From Marinobacter sp. SS5-14b (GTDB lineage Bacteria; Pseudomonadota; Gammaproteobacteria; Pseudomonadales; Oleiphilaceae), in NCBI RefSeq assembly GCF_030541005.1, contig NZ_JASSVM010000001.1, positions 124,001 to 188,000 on the forward strand: a DNA stretch of 64,000 bases, written 5' to 3'. Of this stretch, positions 1-10,120 are shown in pieces. The notes under the pieces were generated by a model. That model did no database searches, had not been told where the DNA came from, and worked only from the letters and a program-made list of their open reading frames with translations. Position numbers and translations under genes: made by a program. The stretch's first letter is position 1. Every line of letters begins with the position of its first letter.

Positions 1-179
1 GTTTTTCTCAGATTCTGGTACAACTGTGCGTCTGTGGCCTGATATGCTCTAATATACGACTAAGGTTGTGGTTGCCCGGAAGTCTGTCAAACCCAGTCCC
101 ATCGGGCATTGACCTGGCCAACTGCGGGCTCTGTCCGGCGGGTCAAAGTAGTAACCAATAAATAAAAAAGCGGGATACT

Positions 180-1211
180 ATGCAGGAATTACGTGATGCG
201 GGTGTGATGTTGCGCCTGATTTATGAAGCGATGAAAAAGAAAGGTATCGACACCGATGCTATTTTTAGTCGCCTTGGCGTTGATGAAAGTTACGTATTCA
301 CCGACCAGCTCCGAACTCCCCACAACGCCCAGCTCTATTTCTGGCAAGTTGTTGAAGATGTTTCCGGTGATCCGGATGTCGGCCTCCATCTTGGCACTCT
401 GCTGCCGGCCTACAAGGGGCAGGTGCTGGAGTATCTTTTTCTCAGTAGTCCCACTTTTGGAGAGGGCCTTCGCCGTGCGCAGAACTATCAGCGCCTGCTG
501 AGCGATGCTGCCAAGACCGACTTCCTGATTGAAGGCGATGAAGCCTGCATGGTTCTCGATACGGCCTCAGATGAAGTGCGCAGGCTACGGCATTTCAACG
601 AGTGTTTTGTTCAGGGTCTTATCACCTTTTTTAAATCCATTACTGATGGCAACTTCTACCCGTCGCGCATCGAATTTGAGCACGACTGCAACCGAAGTGA
701 GGCGCACGTAAAGGAAGTCCTCGGTTGTGAGGTGGTCTTCGGGGCCGAAGAAAACCGTCTGTATTTTCCTGCAGAAATGTTATCCCACGCATCACCCCAT
801 GCCGAGCCTGAGTTGCTGGCATTGCACGAGCGGTTTGCCAGTGAACAAGTTGCGCGGCTCGAGAAGAAAGACATTGTAGGGCAGGTTGAGCGTATCGTGG
901 CCGAACTGTTGGACAGTGGTGAGGTGACGTTGGATGCGGTAGCGGAGCGCCTTGGAATCAAGCCCAGAACCCTGAGAACCCGTTTGACGGAAGCAGAAAC
1001 CAGCTTCAACCAGGTGTTGGCGGACTTCCGTTACAGGCTCGCCAGGCAGTTGTTGGCAACGACCGACGAATCCATTGATGAAATTGTGTATCTGACCGGT
1101 TTTTCAGAACCCAGCACGTTCTACCGTGCGTTTAAGCGTTGGTCGAACATGACGCCCATTGAATACCGAAAAACCGCGCAAGGCAAAGATGCCATGGTTG
1201 ATGCGATGTAA
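180..1211 (+). CDS. AraC-family transcriptional regulator (343 aa)
   Basis: DNA-binding transcription regulator. The N-terminal part (about residues 20-210) resembles the ligand-binding half found in AraC proteins of the OruR/'arabinose-binding domain' type; the C-terminal 100 residues hold the two helix-turn-helix units, seen as VAERLGIKPRTLRTRL and IVYLTGFSEPSTFYRAF. Length is normal for the family. The ATG has only a weak upstream GCGGGA. The gene is alone on its strand, followed by the tRNA-Asp promoter; its upstream partner, if any, lies outside the window, so target and ligand cannot be named. Two further regulators of the same build (1447-2490 and 46960-47991) occur here. Confidence 0.9.
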   Translation: MQELRDAGVMLRLIYEAMKKKGIDTDAIFSRLGVDESYVFTDQLRTPHNAQLYFWQVVEDVSGDPDVGLHLGTLLPAYKGQVLEYLFLSSPTFGEGLRRAQNYQRLLSDAAKTDFLIEGDEACMVLDTASDEVRRLRHFNECFVQGLITFFKSITDGNFYPSRIEFEHDCNRSEAHVKEVLGCEVVFGAEENRLYFPAEMLSHASPHAEPELLALHERFASEQVARLEKKDIVGQVERIVAELLDSGEVTLDAVAERLGIKPRTLRTRLTEAETSFNQVLADFRYRLARQLLATTDESIDEIVYLTGFSEPSTFYRAFKRWSNMTPIEYRKTAQGKDAMVDAM

Positions 1212-1255
1212 TGGGTGGTGTGCTGAAAAGTATGAAAAAAAGTTTGGCAAAATCG

Positions 1256-1283
1256 TTGACATAAGTGGGGGGCTCTTTATAAT
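1256..1283 (+). promoter_or_regulatory. Sigma-70 promoter of tRNA-Asp
   Basis: TTGACA (1256-1261), a 16-nt spacer and TATAAT (1278-1283) are both perfect consensus hexamers. The bases after the -10 (GCGCCCT) form a GC-rich discriminator, the arrangement associated with growth-rate and ppGpp control of stable RNA promoters. The tRNA begins about 50 nt downstream. Confidence 0.9.
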
Positions 1284-1333
1284 GCGCCCTCGTTGTCACC
1301 GAGCAATCAAAGCATTGTTCAGACAACCCGCGC

Positions 1334-1410
1334 GGAGCGGTAGTTCAGTTGGTTAGAATACCGGCCTGTCACGCCGGGGGTCGCGGGTTCGAGTCCCGTC
1401 CGCTCCGCCA
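1334..1410 (+). tRNA. tRNA-Asp (anticodon GTC)
   Basis: Full cloverleaf of 77 nt with encoded CCA (1408-1410). The acceptor stem pairs GGAGCGG (1334-1340) with CCGCTCC (1400-1406); the anticodon stem-loop is CCGGC-CTGTCAC-GCCGG with GTC at 1368-1370; the T arm contains GGTTCGAGTCC. It closely matches enterobacterial tRNA-Asp. No hairpin terminator follows; an 11-C homopolymer starts 7 nt after the CCA. Confidence 0.98.
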
Positions 1411-1416
1411 TTTTCT

Positions 1417-1427
1417 CCCCCCCCCCC
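1417..1427. repeat. Homopolymeric C tract (11 C)
   Basis: Eleven consecutive C in the short gap between tRNA-Asp and the converging AraC gene. It lies in no reading frame of a real gene. It could be slippage-prone or a sequencing uncertainty. Confidence 0.8.
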
Positions 1428-1446
1428 TTATTTCTCAGTTTTTAGC

Positions 1447-2490
1447 TTAATTCCCTTGTTTTGATTTTTTCCGGCTTTCGCCCGGACTGACCCCATGCCA
1501 GCGTTGGTAGGCTTTGTAAAAAGCCGGTGGATTAGCAAATCCCAGCAGCCAGGCAATCTCAGACAAAGATGCATCCGTTTCCCGAAGATAATCCCTCGCC
1601 AGTTGTTTCCTGGTGTCGTCCAGCAACTGCCGAAACCCGGTCCCTTCGCTGGCCAGTTGCCGCTGCAGGGTCCACGGCGTAGTGCCCAGTTTTGCGGCCA
1701 GCGTTTCCAGTGTCGGTGTTTCGCCTCTCAGCAGTGGCGTCATCAGGTAGCGCACCCGGTCAGCCACACTCCAGCCTTTGCGTATCTGGGCCAATTCCTG
1801 CTCGCACCAGCCGGTCAGTTTTTCATGCATGCCTTGGTGAGCCTGCGAGGGCGTTTGCCGCCACACGCTTTCTTTCAGTCGTATGGCATTCTCCGGCGCA
1901 CCAAACTCTACCGGGCACCGGAACCAGCTTTCAAAAACTTCGTCCAGCCCGATAGAGGGGTACTCGATGCGAACCCGCTCCAGCACGTCGTACCGACCGG
2001 TTATATGTCGAATCAGCTGGGTCCAGGCGGCCAGAATGGAATCCACCACGAAGTAGTTGTAGAGATTGTAGGGCTGGATCGAGTAGAAGCGAGCTGAACG
2101 CTGCTCCGCATTCAGGCTGGGCTCTCCCCTGGAGTTCTGGCTTGTCAGCACGGAATAGCGGCTCAGCGTCGCCATTGCCTGCCCGACCGTTTCAGCGGTT
2201 TCGGCCGCCATCCCGGCAATGCCGGCATCAATCGGCCGGGTAAGAGCGCCCATGCGCAGGCCAAGGGCCGGGTTTCCGGTCTGAGTGATCGCCGCATGGC
2301 CGAGGCGCATGAACCTCGGAATACTGATCCTGGCTTCCGGTGACGCCAGGGCTTGATCGCTAAGACGGAACTGGGACTTGAGCCTGTGCGTATCGCCGCC
2401 TTCGGCTTCTGTGGCTCGCAACAATACCTGAACGTAAAGCAGGCTGATGTTGCCGAGGGCGTTGCGGTTATGGTGAGGATTTTTGGTCAT
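1447..2490 (-). CDS. AraC-family transcriptional regulator (347 aa), divergent from fadH
   Basis: Regulator with an AraC ligand-binding half (about residues 25-215) and two C-terminal helix-turn-helix motifs (LAAKLGTTPWTLQRQL and IAWLLGFANPPAFYKAY). It is transcribed away from fadH, with a 141-nt shared upstream region that holds a TTATCT-AA-AGATAA palindrome at 2507-2520, 17 nt before its start. The divergent layout suggests control of fadH or of itself; the ligand is unknown, with a fatty acid or its CoA ester the simplest guess. Confidence 0.9.
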   Translation of the reverse strand: MTKNPHHNRNALGNISLLYVQVLLRATEAEGGDTHRLKSQFRLSDQALASPEARISIPRFMRLGHAAITQTGNPALGLRMGALTRPIDAGIAGMAAETAETVGQAMATLSRYSVLTSQNSRGEPSLNAEQRSARFYSIQPYNLYNYFVVDSILAAWTQLIRHITGRYDVLERVRIEYPSIGLDEVFESWFRCPVEFGAPENAIRLKESVWRQTPSQAHQGMHEKLTGWCEQELAQIRKGWSVADRVRYLMTPLLRGETPTLETLAAKLGTTPWTLQRQLASEGTGFRQLLDDTRKQLARDYLRETDASLSEIAWLLGFANPPAFYKAYQRWHGVSPGESRKKSKQGN

Positions 2491-2506
2491 GGCGTTATTA
2501 TCAATG

Positions 2507-2520
2507 TTATCTAAAGATAA
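2507..2520. promoter_or_regulatory. Palindrome in the AraC/fadH divergent region
   Basis: TTATCT and AGATAA form a perfect inverted repeat with a 2-nt spacer, in AT-rich DNA between the divergent AraC gene and fadH. A protein-binding site is plausible; no binding protein can be assigned from sequence alone. Confidence 0.3.
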
Positions 2521-2595
2521 TTAAATGTTGTTTGGGGATATTGTTGCATTGGGTGATGCTGGTTAGTGTAGGCGTCATAACAACGGGAGCCATGA

Positions 2596-4695
<2,100 letters not shown>

Positions 4696-4835
4696 CCTGA
4701 TCACAAAACGTTGCAGTTTTTCTCTGTGTTTCGGGGCGTGTCTGACTAGACTATGTTCGGATGGGGTTCGATTTGGAACCTGAATGCGATCACAAGCGTC
4801 TTCCGATGGGATTCCCGAAGCACGGAGAAGGTTTA

Positions 4836-6068
4836 ATGGTTAATGCCAGCCAGGCTGCTGACGTCCACTCGGCAGTGTTTTTTATGGACGGCGCACAGGT
4901 TGCCCGCCAGATGCGTTTGTCAGAATTCGGCGCCTTTCTGGATGGCTATGTCGGCCTTTCGGACCTTGCCGAAACGGACGTTCGCGCTGTTCTGGTCAAC
5001 CTGAACCCTGACCTGACTGTCGCCTCCCTGGTTTTCTTCCGCATATGGTTCGACGAAGAAGGTCGCGCCGACAGCAACTGGAATATTCCCATTGAAGCTT
5101 TGGCCGAAAAAGGCGCCAAAGGCCCTGATATGGGTGGTGGCCCGATCCGGTTGGTGTGCCGAAGCCAGTGCCCTGACTCCAGGCTCGCCGAGGAACTTTG
5201 GGACCCGGATATGACGCCGGGCAGTAATCACTTTCAAACGATTCGTAAAACGGTGGACGCCAATGCCTTGCGGTTTCGCAAAGCAGAGCCAGTGGAAGAG
5301 AACATCCCGGTTCTAACCCCGGCCGCACCTCTTGAAAGCCAGGTAGATGGGAGCAGAGAGCGGGCCCGAATGGCGCAGTTGCTTCGGGAGCACCGGCTCA
5401 GGATTAAAACCCTTCAGAGTGTTCAGCGAGATTCCCTTGCCGATCTTCAGCGGGAGCATCGACACGCCATGCAGGCAATGCGGGGCGAAATGGCCGATCT
5501 CGAGCAAAAGCATGAGCGCCTTCGTCTGACCAATGAGCAGCTGAAGCGTAGGCTTTCGGAGCGTAACGAACAGTACCTTTCAATGCAGGAAAGCATGGTC
5601 GAAGGTGATGCTGAACCTGGTAAAGGTTCAAGTTCGGACGCTGAAAGGGTGTTACTGCAGGAACAGCTGGAAAGAAAGCAGCGAGAACTGGAGCTCCGGG
5701 ATGAAAAAATTGTCGCACTAGAGCAGGAAAACTACGAGCTCAAACATCGGGAGCCCCCGGAAGACTCCCTTTTGCATCACTTGCGCAGCCAGACGGTCTT
5801 TCTGGTGGCTTACCATCATGGCGTCGGGCACATCACTCTGCCGTATGAGGATATCGAAACCTACTTCCGGAACCCACTGGCCTATGCCGCGGAGCGCTGT
5901 GGCATGAATGAGCCGGCCTACAAAGAGTGGCTTGCCCATTATGAAAACCCGCTTTGCAATCATAAGGATGATGCAGGCAGTGTCTGTGGGGAGCCGATCA
6001 TGCGGGTTACCCAACCGGCCGAATTCCAGTCCGGAGTGGACGACCGCTGTGATGTTCACAAAGCCTGA
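4836..6068 (+). CDS. Conserved hypothetical coiled-coil protein with C-terminal Cys/His cluster (410 aa)
   Basis: I do not recognise a named family. The N-terminal ~150 residues look globular (FFMDGAQVARQMRLSEF, then VFFRIWFDEEGRADSNWNI). Residues ~165-315 are a long charged coiled coil rich in Arg, Glu and Gln. The last ~90 residues form a compact domain ending in a CNH...C...C-x-x-H arrangement that could bind a metal. There is no signal peptide or membrane segment, so it is probably cytoplasmic. ATG 4836 is preferred over an in-frame start at 4761 because GGAG (4824-4827) sits 8 nt before it. It lies directly upstream of nadK on the same strand. Confidence 0.8.
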   Translation: MVNASQAADVHSAVFFMDGAQVARQMRLSEFGAFLDGYVGLSDLAETDVRAVLVNLNPDLTVASLVFFRIWFDEEGRADSNWNIPIEALAEKGAKGPDMGGGPIRLVCRSQCPDSRLAEELWDPDMTPGSNHFQTIRKTVDANALRFRKAEPVEENIPVLTPAAPLESQVDGSRERARMAQLLREHRLRIKTLQSVQRDSLADLQREHRHAMQAMRGEMADLEQKHERLRLTNEQLKRRLSERNEQYLSMQESMVEGDAEPGKGSSSDAERVLLQEQLERKQRELELRDEKIVALEQENYELKHREPPEDSLLHHLRSQTVFLVAYHHGVGHITLPYEDIETYFRNPLAYAAERCGMNEPAYKEWLAHYENPLCNHKDDAGSVCGEPIMRVTQPAEFQSGVDDRCDVHKA

Positions 6069-6182
6069 AGCTTTAACTTTTTTCAGTATCTGCCCGAGTT
6101 TCGTTAGACTGTAGATCTGTTCGTCACAGATCGGGGCTGCCGTTGGCTGCTTCTGTCTCATTCAGGCATCACGGGATACTTC

Positions 6183-7067
6183 ATGGACCAGTTCAGGAAT
6201 ATCGGAATCATCGGGCGCATGGGCAGCGTCAAGGTGGTTGAGTCACTGCGGCAACTCAAACAATATCTGATTGCAAACGACTACCAGGTCATCATCGAAG
6301 AAGACACCTCAACGATGATACCGGGCCATGGGCTTCAGGTGGCCAGCAAGAAGCTGTTGGGTGAAATTTGTGATCTCGTCATTGTGGTTGGTGGTGATGG
6401 CAGCTTGTTGGGTGCCGCCCGGGAGCTGGCAAAATCCAAGATTCCTATTCTGGGCGTAAACCGTGGGCGACTAGGATTTCTTACTGACATTTCCCCTTCG
6501 GACCTTGAGGAACGGCTGGCCCAGGTTCTTGCTGGCGAATACATTGAAGAATCGCGGTTTTTGCTGGATGGCCACGTAGAGCGCAATGGCCAGCCCCTGG
6601 GATTCGGCTCCGCCCTGAACGATGTGGTTTTGCATCCGGGCAAATCCACCAGAATGATCGGCTTTGACTTGTACATTGATGGCCATTTCGTCTACAGCCA
6701 GCGTTCTGATGGATTGATTGTGGCGACACCAACGGGCTCAACCGCCTATTCGTTGTCTGCCGGTGGCCCGATTATGCACCCCAAGCTGGATGCCGTTGTG
6801 CTGGTGCCCATGTTCCCTCACACCCTGAGTAGCCGCCCGATCGTGGTGGACGGTAAGAGTGAGATCAAGCTGGTCATTGGTGAGACCAACGAAACCTACC
6901 CGCAGATCAGTTTTGATGGCCAGATGAACATCGCCTGTGCGCCAGGCGACATCATTCGCATTACCAAAAAGCCCTTCAAGATCCGTCTTATCCACCCGAC
7001 TGATCACAACTTCTATGCCACCTGTCGTGACAAGCTGGGTTGGGCAAGCGAAATAGCAGCGAGTTGA
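6183..7067 (+). CDS. nadK: NAD kinase
   Basis: ATP-dependent phosphorylation of NAD to NADP in the cytoplasm. The GGDGS motif (residues 70-74, VVVGGDGSLLGAA), the conserved LND (145-147) and TPTGSTAY (183-190) of the NAD-binding domain are all present, and 294 aa is the usual length. The metallophosphoesterase start codon follows its stop after 2 nt, so the two genes are probably co-transcribed. Confidence 0.97.
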   Translation: MDQFRNIGIIGRMGSVKVVESLRQLKQYLIANDYQVIIEEDTSTMIPGHGLQVASKKLLGEICDLVIVVGGDGSLLGAARELAKSKIPILGVNRGRLGFLTDISPSDLEERLAQVLAGEYIEESRFLLDGHVERNGQPLGFGSALNDVVLHPGKSTRMIGFDLYIDGHFVYSQRSDGLIVATPTGSTAYSLSAGGPIMHPKLDAVVLVPMFPHTLSSRPIVVDGKSEIKLVIGETNETYPQISFDGQMNIACAPGDIIRITKKPFKIRLIHPTDHNFYATCRDKLGWASEIAAS

Positions 7068-7069
7068 AT

Positions 7070-8083
7070 ATGGCGGGAATCAAGACAGCCGCAAGTCGCG
7101 GCTATGACATTATTGGCGATATACACGGGTGTGCAAACACCCTTGAGCGGCTGTTGGATCAGATGGGCTACCGTAAGCTCAACGGGATTTACCAGCACCC
7201 GCGCAGGCAGGCCATTTTCATTGGCGATATCATTGATCGGGGCCCCAGAATTCGGGAGTCGCTTCATTTGGTCCGGGATATGGTTGAGCATGGCGCCGCC
7301 CGGATTGTTATGGGGAACCACGAATATAACGCACTGGGCTACTGCACCCGGGCTCGTCCAGGTAGTGGAAAACAGTTCCTTCGGGAGCACAACGCCCGCC
7401 ACGATCGCCTGATCAAGGAAACGCTTGAGCAGTTTGATGCGTACCCTCATGAGTGGAATGAGTTTCTTGAGTGGTTTTACACCATTCCTTTGTTCATTGA
7501 TGAAGATGATTTTCGGGTGGTGCATGCGTGCTGGGACCAGGGCCTGATTGACAAGTTTCGTGACAGTCAGGGCGGTGCCTGCATCGATGAGGACTTTTTG
7601 CATGCCTCGGCGGCGATTGAGTCGTTTGCAGGGCAGGTGATGGATACCCTCCTGCGGGGGACAGACCTGCGATTGCCGGAGGGCGTCAAAATTACCGGGC
7701 GTGATGGCTATATCCGCGAGTTCTTTCGTACCAAGTTCTGGGCCGACAACCCACAAACCTACGCTGATGTTGTGTTTCAGCCAGACCCTTTACCGCCCGA
7801 AGTAGCGCGAATGAAGCTGACCGAGGCAGAACGGAAGCAACTGATCAGCTATCCGCTGGATGCGCCTCCGGTGTTTGTCGGGCATTACTGGATGGACAGC
7901 AGCCCCGCGCCATTGAAACAGAATGTCGCCTGTATTGATTACAGTGCGGTGAAGTATGGCAAGTTGGTGGCCTATCGGATGGACGATGAAAAGGTGCTGT
8001 CCCGAGACAAGTTTGTATGGGTGGAAGTCGGCCGGCCAGAACAGCCCGATTACCCGACCAGTGAAGACAGTGTTGCACGCTGA
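7070..8083 (+). CDS. Metallophosphoesterase (calcineurin-like phosphatase)
   Basis: Two-metal phosphoesterase of the calcineurin/PrpE type. The three metal-binding motifs are intact: DIIGDIHG near the N-terminus, FIGDIIDRGP and MGNHEYNA. The substrate cannot be read from sequence; phosphoprotein or dinucleoside polyphosphate is typical for relatives. ATG 7070 is preferred over an upstream TTG at 7040 that would overlap nadK by 28 nt. Product 337 aa. Coupling to nadK may hint at a nucleotide-related substrate. Confidence 0.88.
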   Translation: MAGIKTAASRGYDIIGDIHGCANTLERLLDQMGYRKLNGIYQHPRRQAIFIGDIIDRGPRIRESLHLVRDMVEHGAARIVMGNHEYNALGYCTRARPGSGKQFLREHNARHDRLIKETLEQFDAYPHEWNEFLEWFYTIPLFIDEDDFRVVHACWDQGLIDKFRDSQGGACIDEDFLHASAAIESFAGQVMDTLLRGTDLRLPEGVKITGRDGYIREFFRTKFWADNPQTYADVVFQPDPLPPEVARMKLTEAERKQLISYPLDAPPVFVGHYWMDSSPAPLKQNVACIDYSAVKYGKLVAYRMDDEKVLSRDKFVWVEVGRPEQPDYPTSEDSVAR

Positions 8084-8098
8084 GGCACGGAGATAAGC

Positions 8099-8776
8099 TT
8101 GGATAATCAGACCTCATTCCCGATCACCCCGGAGGGACGTTGGCAGCCTTCGCCCGCCCATGCCCCATTCGTGGTGGCAACGATCGTCGTAGCGGTGGTG
8201 ATGGTGTGGCTGACCGGTATGGGCCAGAATGCCCTGGCGGCCAACCTGATGCTGGTGGACCCCCGGCAGTTCCCGTGGGAAGCGTTCAGCACTTTGGCCG
8301 GGCGGATAGATGCCTTGTCGGCCACGCTGGCCGGTGGCCAGATCTGGCGTTTGATCACACCGGATTTTCTGCATTTCAGCTGGACCCACATCATCTTCAA
8401 TTCGGTCATGCTGTGGTTCCTGGGTAGTCAGATTGAATGGATGGATGGTCGGGCACGGCTGGTTACGCTGTTTGTCGTGGCCAGTCTGGCCTCCAATAGC
8501 CTTCAGTATCTGGTCTCTGGCCCTTTGTTTGGCGGCTTGTCCGGCGTTGTGTATGGCATTCTGGGCTACTGTTGGTTGAGCCAGCGCCGTCGCCGGCGGT
8601 TTCAGTTTCCACCGGCACTGATTACCTTTGCTTTGGTGTGGATGGTGATTGGCTTCACGCCCTTGCCGGAAATGCTGGGTCTGGGGCGCATGGCAAACGA
8701 AGCCCACCTGGGTGGCTTTGTTGCGGGACTCGCAGTGGCGCTGTTATCGCCGCTGCGAGGCAAGCGCTGGGGATAA
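8099..8776 (+). CDS. Rhomboid-family intramembrane serine protease
   Basis: Integral membrane protease that cleaves substrate transmembrane helices. The catalytic Ser is in GGLSGVVYG (S148) and the catalytic His in NEAHLGGFVAG (H203); the oxyanion/gating His and Asn are in HFSWTHIIFN (H97, N101). About six hydrophobic segments follow a short cytoplasmic N-terminus. TTG is the start, with GGAG at 8089-8092. It follows the phosphoesterase by 15 nt. The window also encodes type II secretion genes, so a rhombosortase-like role is possible but not shown. Its stop codon overlaps the end of a predicted minus-strand small RNA. Confidence 0.9.
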   Translation: MDNQTSFPITPEGRWQPSPAHAPFVVATIVVAVVMVWLTGMGQNALAANLMLVDPRQFPWEAFSTLAGRIDALSATLAGGQIWRLITPDFLHFSWTHIIFNSVMLWFLGSQIEWMDGRARLVTLFVVASLASNSLQYLVSGPLFGGLSGVVYGILGYCWLSQRRRRRFQFPPALITFALVWMVIGFTPLPEMLGLGRMANEAHLGGFVAGLAVALLSPLRGKRWG

Positions 8777-8861
8777 AAAAAGCCCCACGGAAAGGTGAGG
8801 CTGAAAAGAGCGTATAGCTCCTGATGAGAGAGACCAAATGAAACGACCGTTGTCATTTGGT
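8775..8861 (-). ncRNA. Predicted small regulatory RNA, about 87 nt, with Fur-like operator
   Basis: No protein gene explains this minus-strand unit. A promoter (TTGACA 8897-8892, TATCAT 8873-8868) would start RNA near 8861. The transcript opens with a perfect 8-bp hairpin (CCAAATGA 8860-8853 with TCATTTGG 8841-8834). An unpaired linker TCTCTCTCATCAG (8833-8821) and a small GAGC-TATAC-GCTC hairpin (8820-8808) come next. It ends in an 8-bp terminator (AGCCTCAC 8802-8795 with GTGGGGCT 8788-8781, one G-U) and six U (8780-8775). A U-rich stretch before a poly-U terminator is the usual Hfq-binding pattern. Expression and targets are inferred. I find no sequence resemblance to RyhB or PrrF that I can vouch for. 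Confidence 0.55.
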
Positions 8862-8866
8862 GAGAG

Positions 8867-8885
8867 AATGATAAGCGTTATCATT
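8867..8885. promoter_or_regulatory. Fur-box-like palindrome over the small RNA -10
   Basis: AATGATAAGCGTTATCATT is a perfect inverted repeat except for the centre. Its core TGATAAGCGTTATCA (8869-8883) matches the Fur 7-1-7 consensus TGATAATnATTATCA at 12 of 14 specified positions. It covers the -10 of the minus-strand promoter, where a bound repressor would block transcription. Another metalloregulator of the family cannot be excluded. It could also affect the YeaC-like gene 59 nt to the right. Confidence 0.55.
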
Positions 8886-8897
8886 TGCATGTGTCAA
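8868..8897 (-). promoter_or_regulatory. Sigma-70 promoter of the predicted small RNA
   Basis: Read on the minus strand: consensus TTGACA (8897-8892), an 18-nt spacer and TATCAT (8873-8868, one mismatch to TATAAT). No minus-strand protein gene lies downstream before a terminator at about 8775-8802. Confidence 0.6.
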
Positions 8898-8943
8898 ACG
8901 GATTTGCCGATTTTTCAATGAACAGATTTTCAGGAGGTGGGTT

Positions 8944-9240
8944 GTGACCTACGACGAACTGATTGAGCGGCTGGATCCGACGGTTTACCGCAGCCTCAAG
9001 CAAGCCATTGAGCTGGGCAAATGGCCGGATGGCCGCGCAATTTCCCGTGAGCAGCGCGCCATCTGTCTGGAAGCGGTGATCTATTACGAAAACAAGCACA
9101 ACATCCCGGAACAGGAGAGAGTGGGTTATCTTGACCGTGGCGAAAAAGCGGGCACCGCCTGTGACCCCTCCGTGCAGTTTCGTAAAGACCGCCAGAACAA
9201 CGATGTGAACCCGGACCAGTTTGTTGAGGTTAAGGTTTGA
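8944..9240 (+). CDS. DUF1315 / YeaC-family protein (98 aa)
   Basis: Small soluble protein of the YeaC family (DUF1315), of unknown function. It has the family's conserved start (MTYDELIERLDPTVYRSLK), the central VIYYENKHNIPEQERVGYL and the Cys-containing C-terminal part. GTG start supported by a strong AGGAGG (8932-8937), 6 nt upstream. It overlaps the DUF2797 gene by 4 nt (TTGA), indicating translational coupling. A Fur-like palindrome lies 59 nt upstream. Confidence 0.88.
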   Translation: MTYDELIERLDPTVYRSLKQAIELGKWPDGRAISREQRAICLEAVIYYENKHNIPEQERVGYLDRGEKAGTACDPSVQFRKDRQNNDVNPDQFVEVKV

Positions 9241-10073
9241 GCCAGGTTATTGATGTCACCGGCCGGCTGCGAAAAATGCCGGCGAAAGCCGGCGAGCCCG
9301 TGGCCTACACACTGGCCGTGGGCGATACCCGGATTCCCCTGAACGAACTGGTGGGCCGGAAGGTACGGCTGGACTACGACGGCGTAATCCGCTGCATCCA
9401 TTGTGATCGCACCACCAAGAAGAGCTTCAATCAGGGGTTTTGTTACCCCTGCTTCCGCAAACTGGCGGCCTGTGACAGCTGCATCATGAGCCCGGAAAAG
9501 TGCCATTTCCATCTGGGCACCTGCCGCGAGCCGGAGTGGGGCGAAGCCAATTGCATGGTGGAGCACGTGGTTTACCTGGCCAATTCCAGTGGCCTGAAAG
9601 TCGGCATTACCCGGGGCACCCAGGTACCCACTCGCTGGATTGACCAGGGTGCGGTGGATGCGATTCCCATGCTTCGCGTAGCCAGCCGCTATTTGGCGGG
9701 CCTGGCGGAAGTGGCTTGCAAGAGCCACGTGGCAGACCGCACCAACTGGCGCGCGATGCTCAAGGGCGATGTGCCGGAGCTGGATCTGGTGCAGGAACGC
9801 GAGCGCATACTGGCGCTGATCGAGGATGACCTCGCCGAGCTGAAGCGGCAGCATGGCGAAGACAGCCTGCGAGTTGTGGACGAGGCCTCACTCGGGCTCG
9901 GTTATCCGGTGCAGGTGTGGCCGTCGAAAGTGAAAACCCATAACCTTGACAAAACCCCGGAAGTGGAAGGCCTGCTCGAAGGTATCAAAGGGCAGTACCT
10001 GATGCTCGATACCGGCGTTATTAATATTCGGAAATTTACCGGCTACGAAGTCCGGTTTCGGGTTCTTGACTGA
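9237..10073 (+). CDS. DUF2797 zinc-ribbon-like protein (278 aa)
   Basis: Conserved protein of unknown function. The first half is Cys-rich: CIHC and CYPC pairs (about residues 52-75), then CDSC, CHFH and C in the next 25 residues, suggesting one or two structural zinc sites. The second half has VVYLANSSGLKVGITRG and RWIDQGA, resembling the start of a GIY-YIG-type fold, though no catalytic set is evident. TTG start within the 4-nt overlap with the upstream YeaC-like gene; a GAGGTTAAGG purine run serves as ribosome site. Confidence 0.85.
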   Translation: MSQVIDVTGRLRKMPAKAGEPVAYTLAVGDTRIPLNELVGRKVRLDYDGVIRCIHCDRTTKKSFNQGFCYPCFRKLAACDSCIMSPEKCHFHLGTCREPEWGEANCMVEHVVYLANSSGLKVGITRGTQVPTRWIDQGAVDAIPMLRVASRYLAGLAEVACKSHVADRTNWRAMLKGDVPELDLVQERERILALIEDDLAELKRQHGEDSLRVVDEASLGLGYPVQVWPSKVKTHNLDKTPEVEGLLEGIKGQYLMLDTGVINIRKFTGYEVRFRVLD

Positions 10074-10120
10074 GCCCGCTACGTTTTTGTCCGGCCATGC
10101 CTATTTTTTGGAGAGTGTGA

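Noticed and set aside
1334..1410. tRNA-Asp as an integration site for a mobile element
   Set aside because: No integrase, no duplicated tRNA 3' end and normal core genes on both sides.
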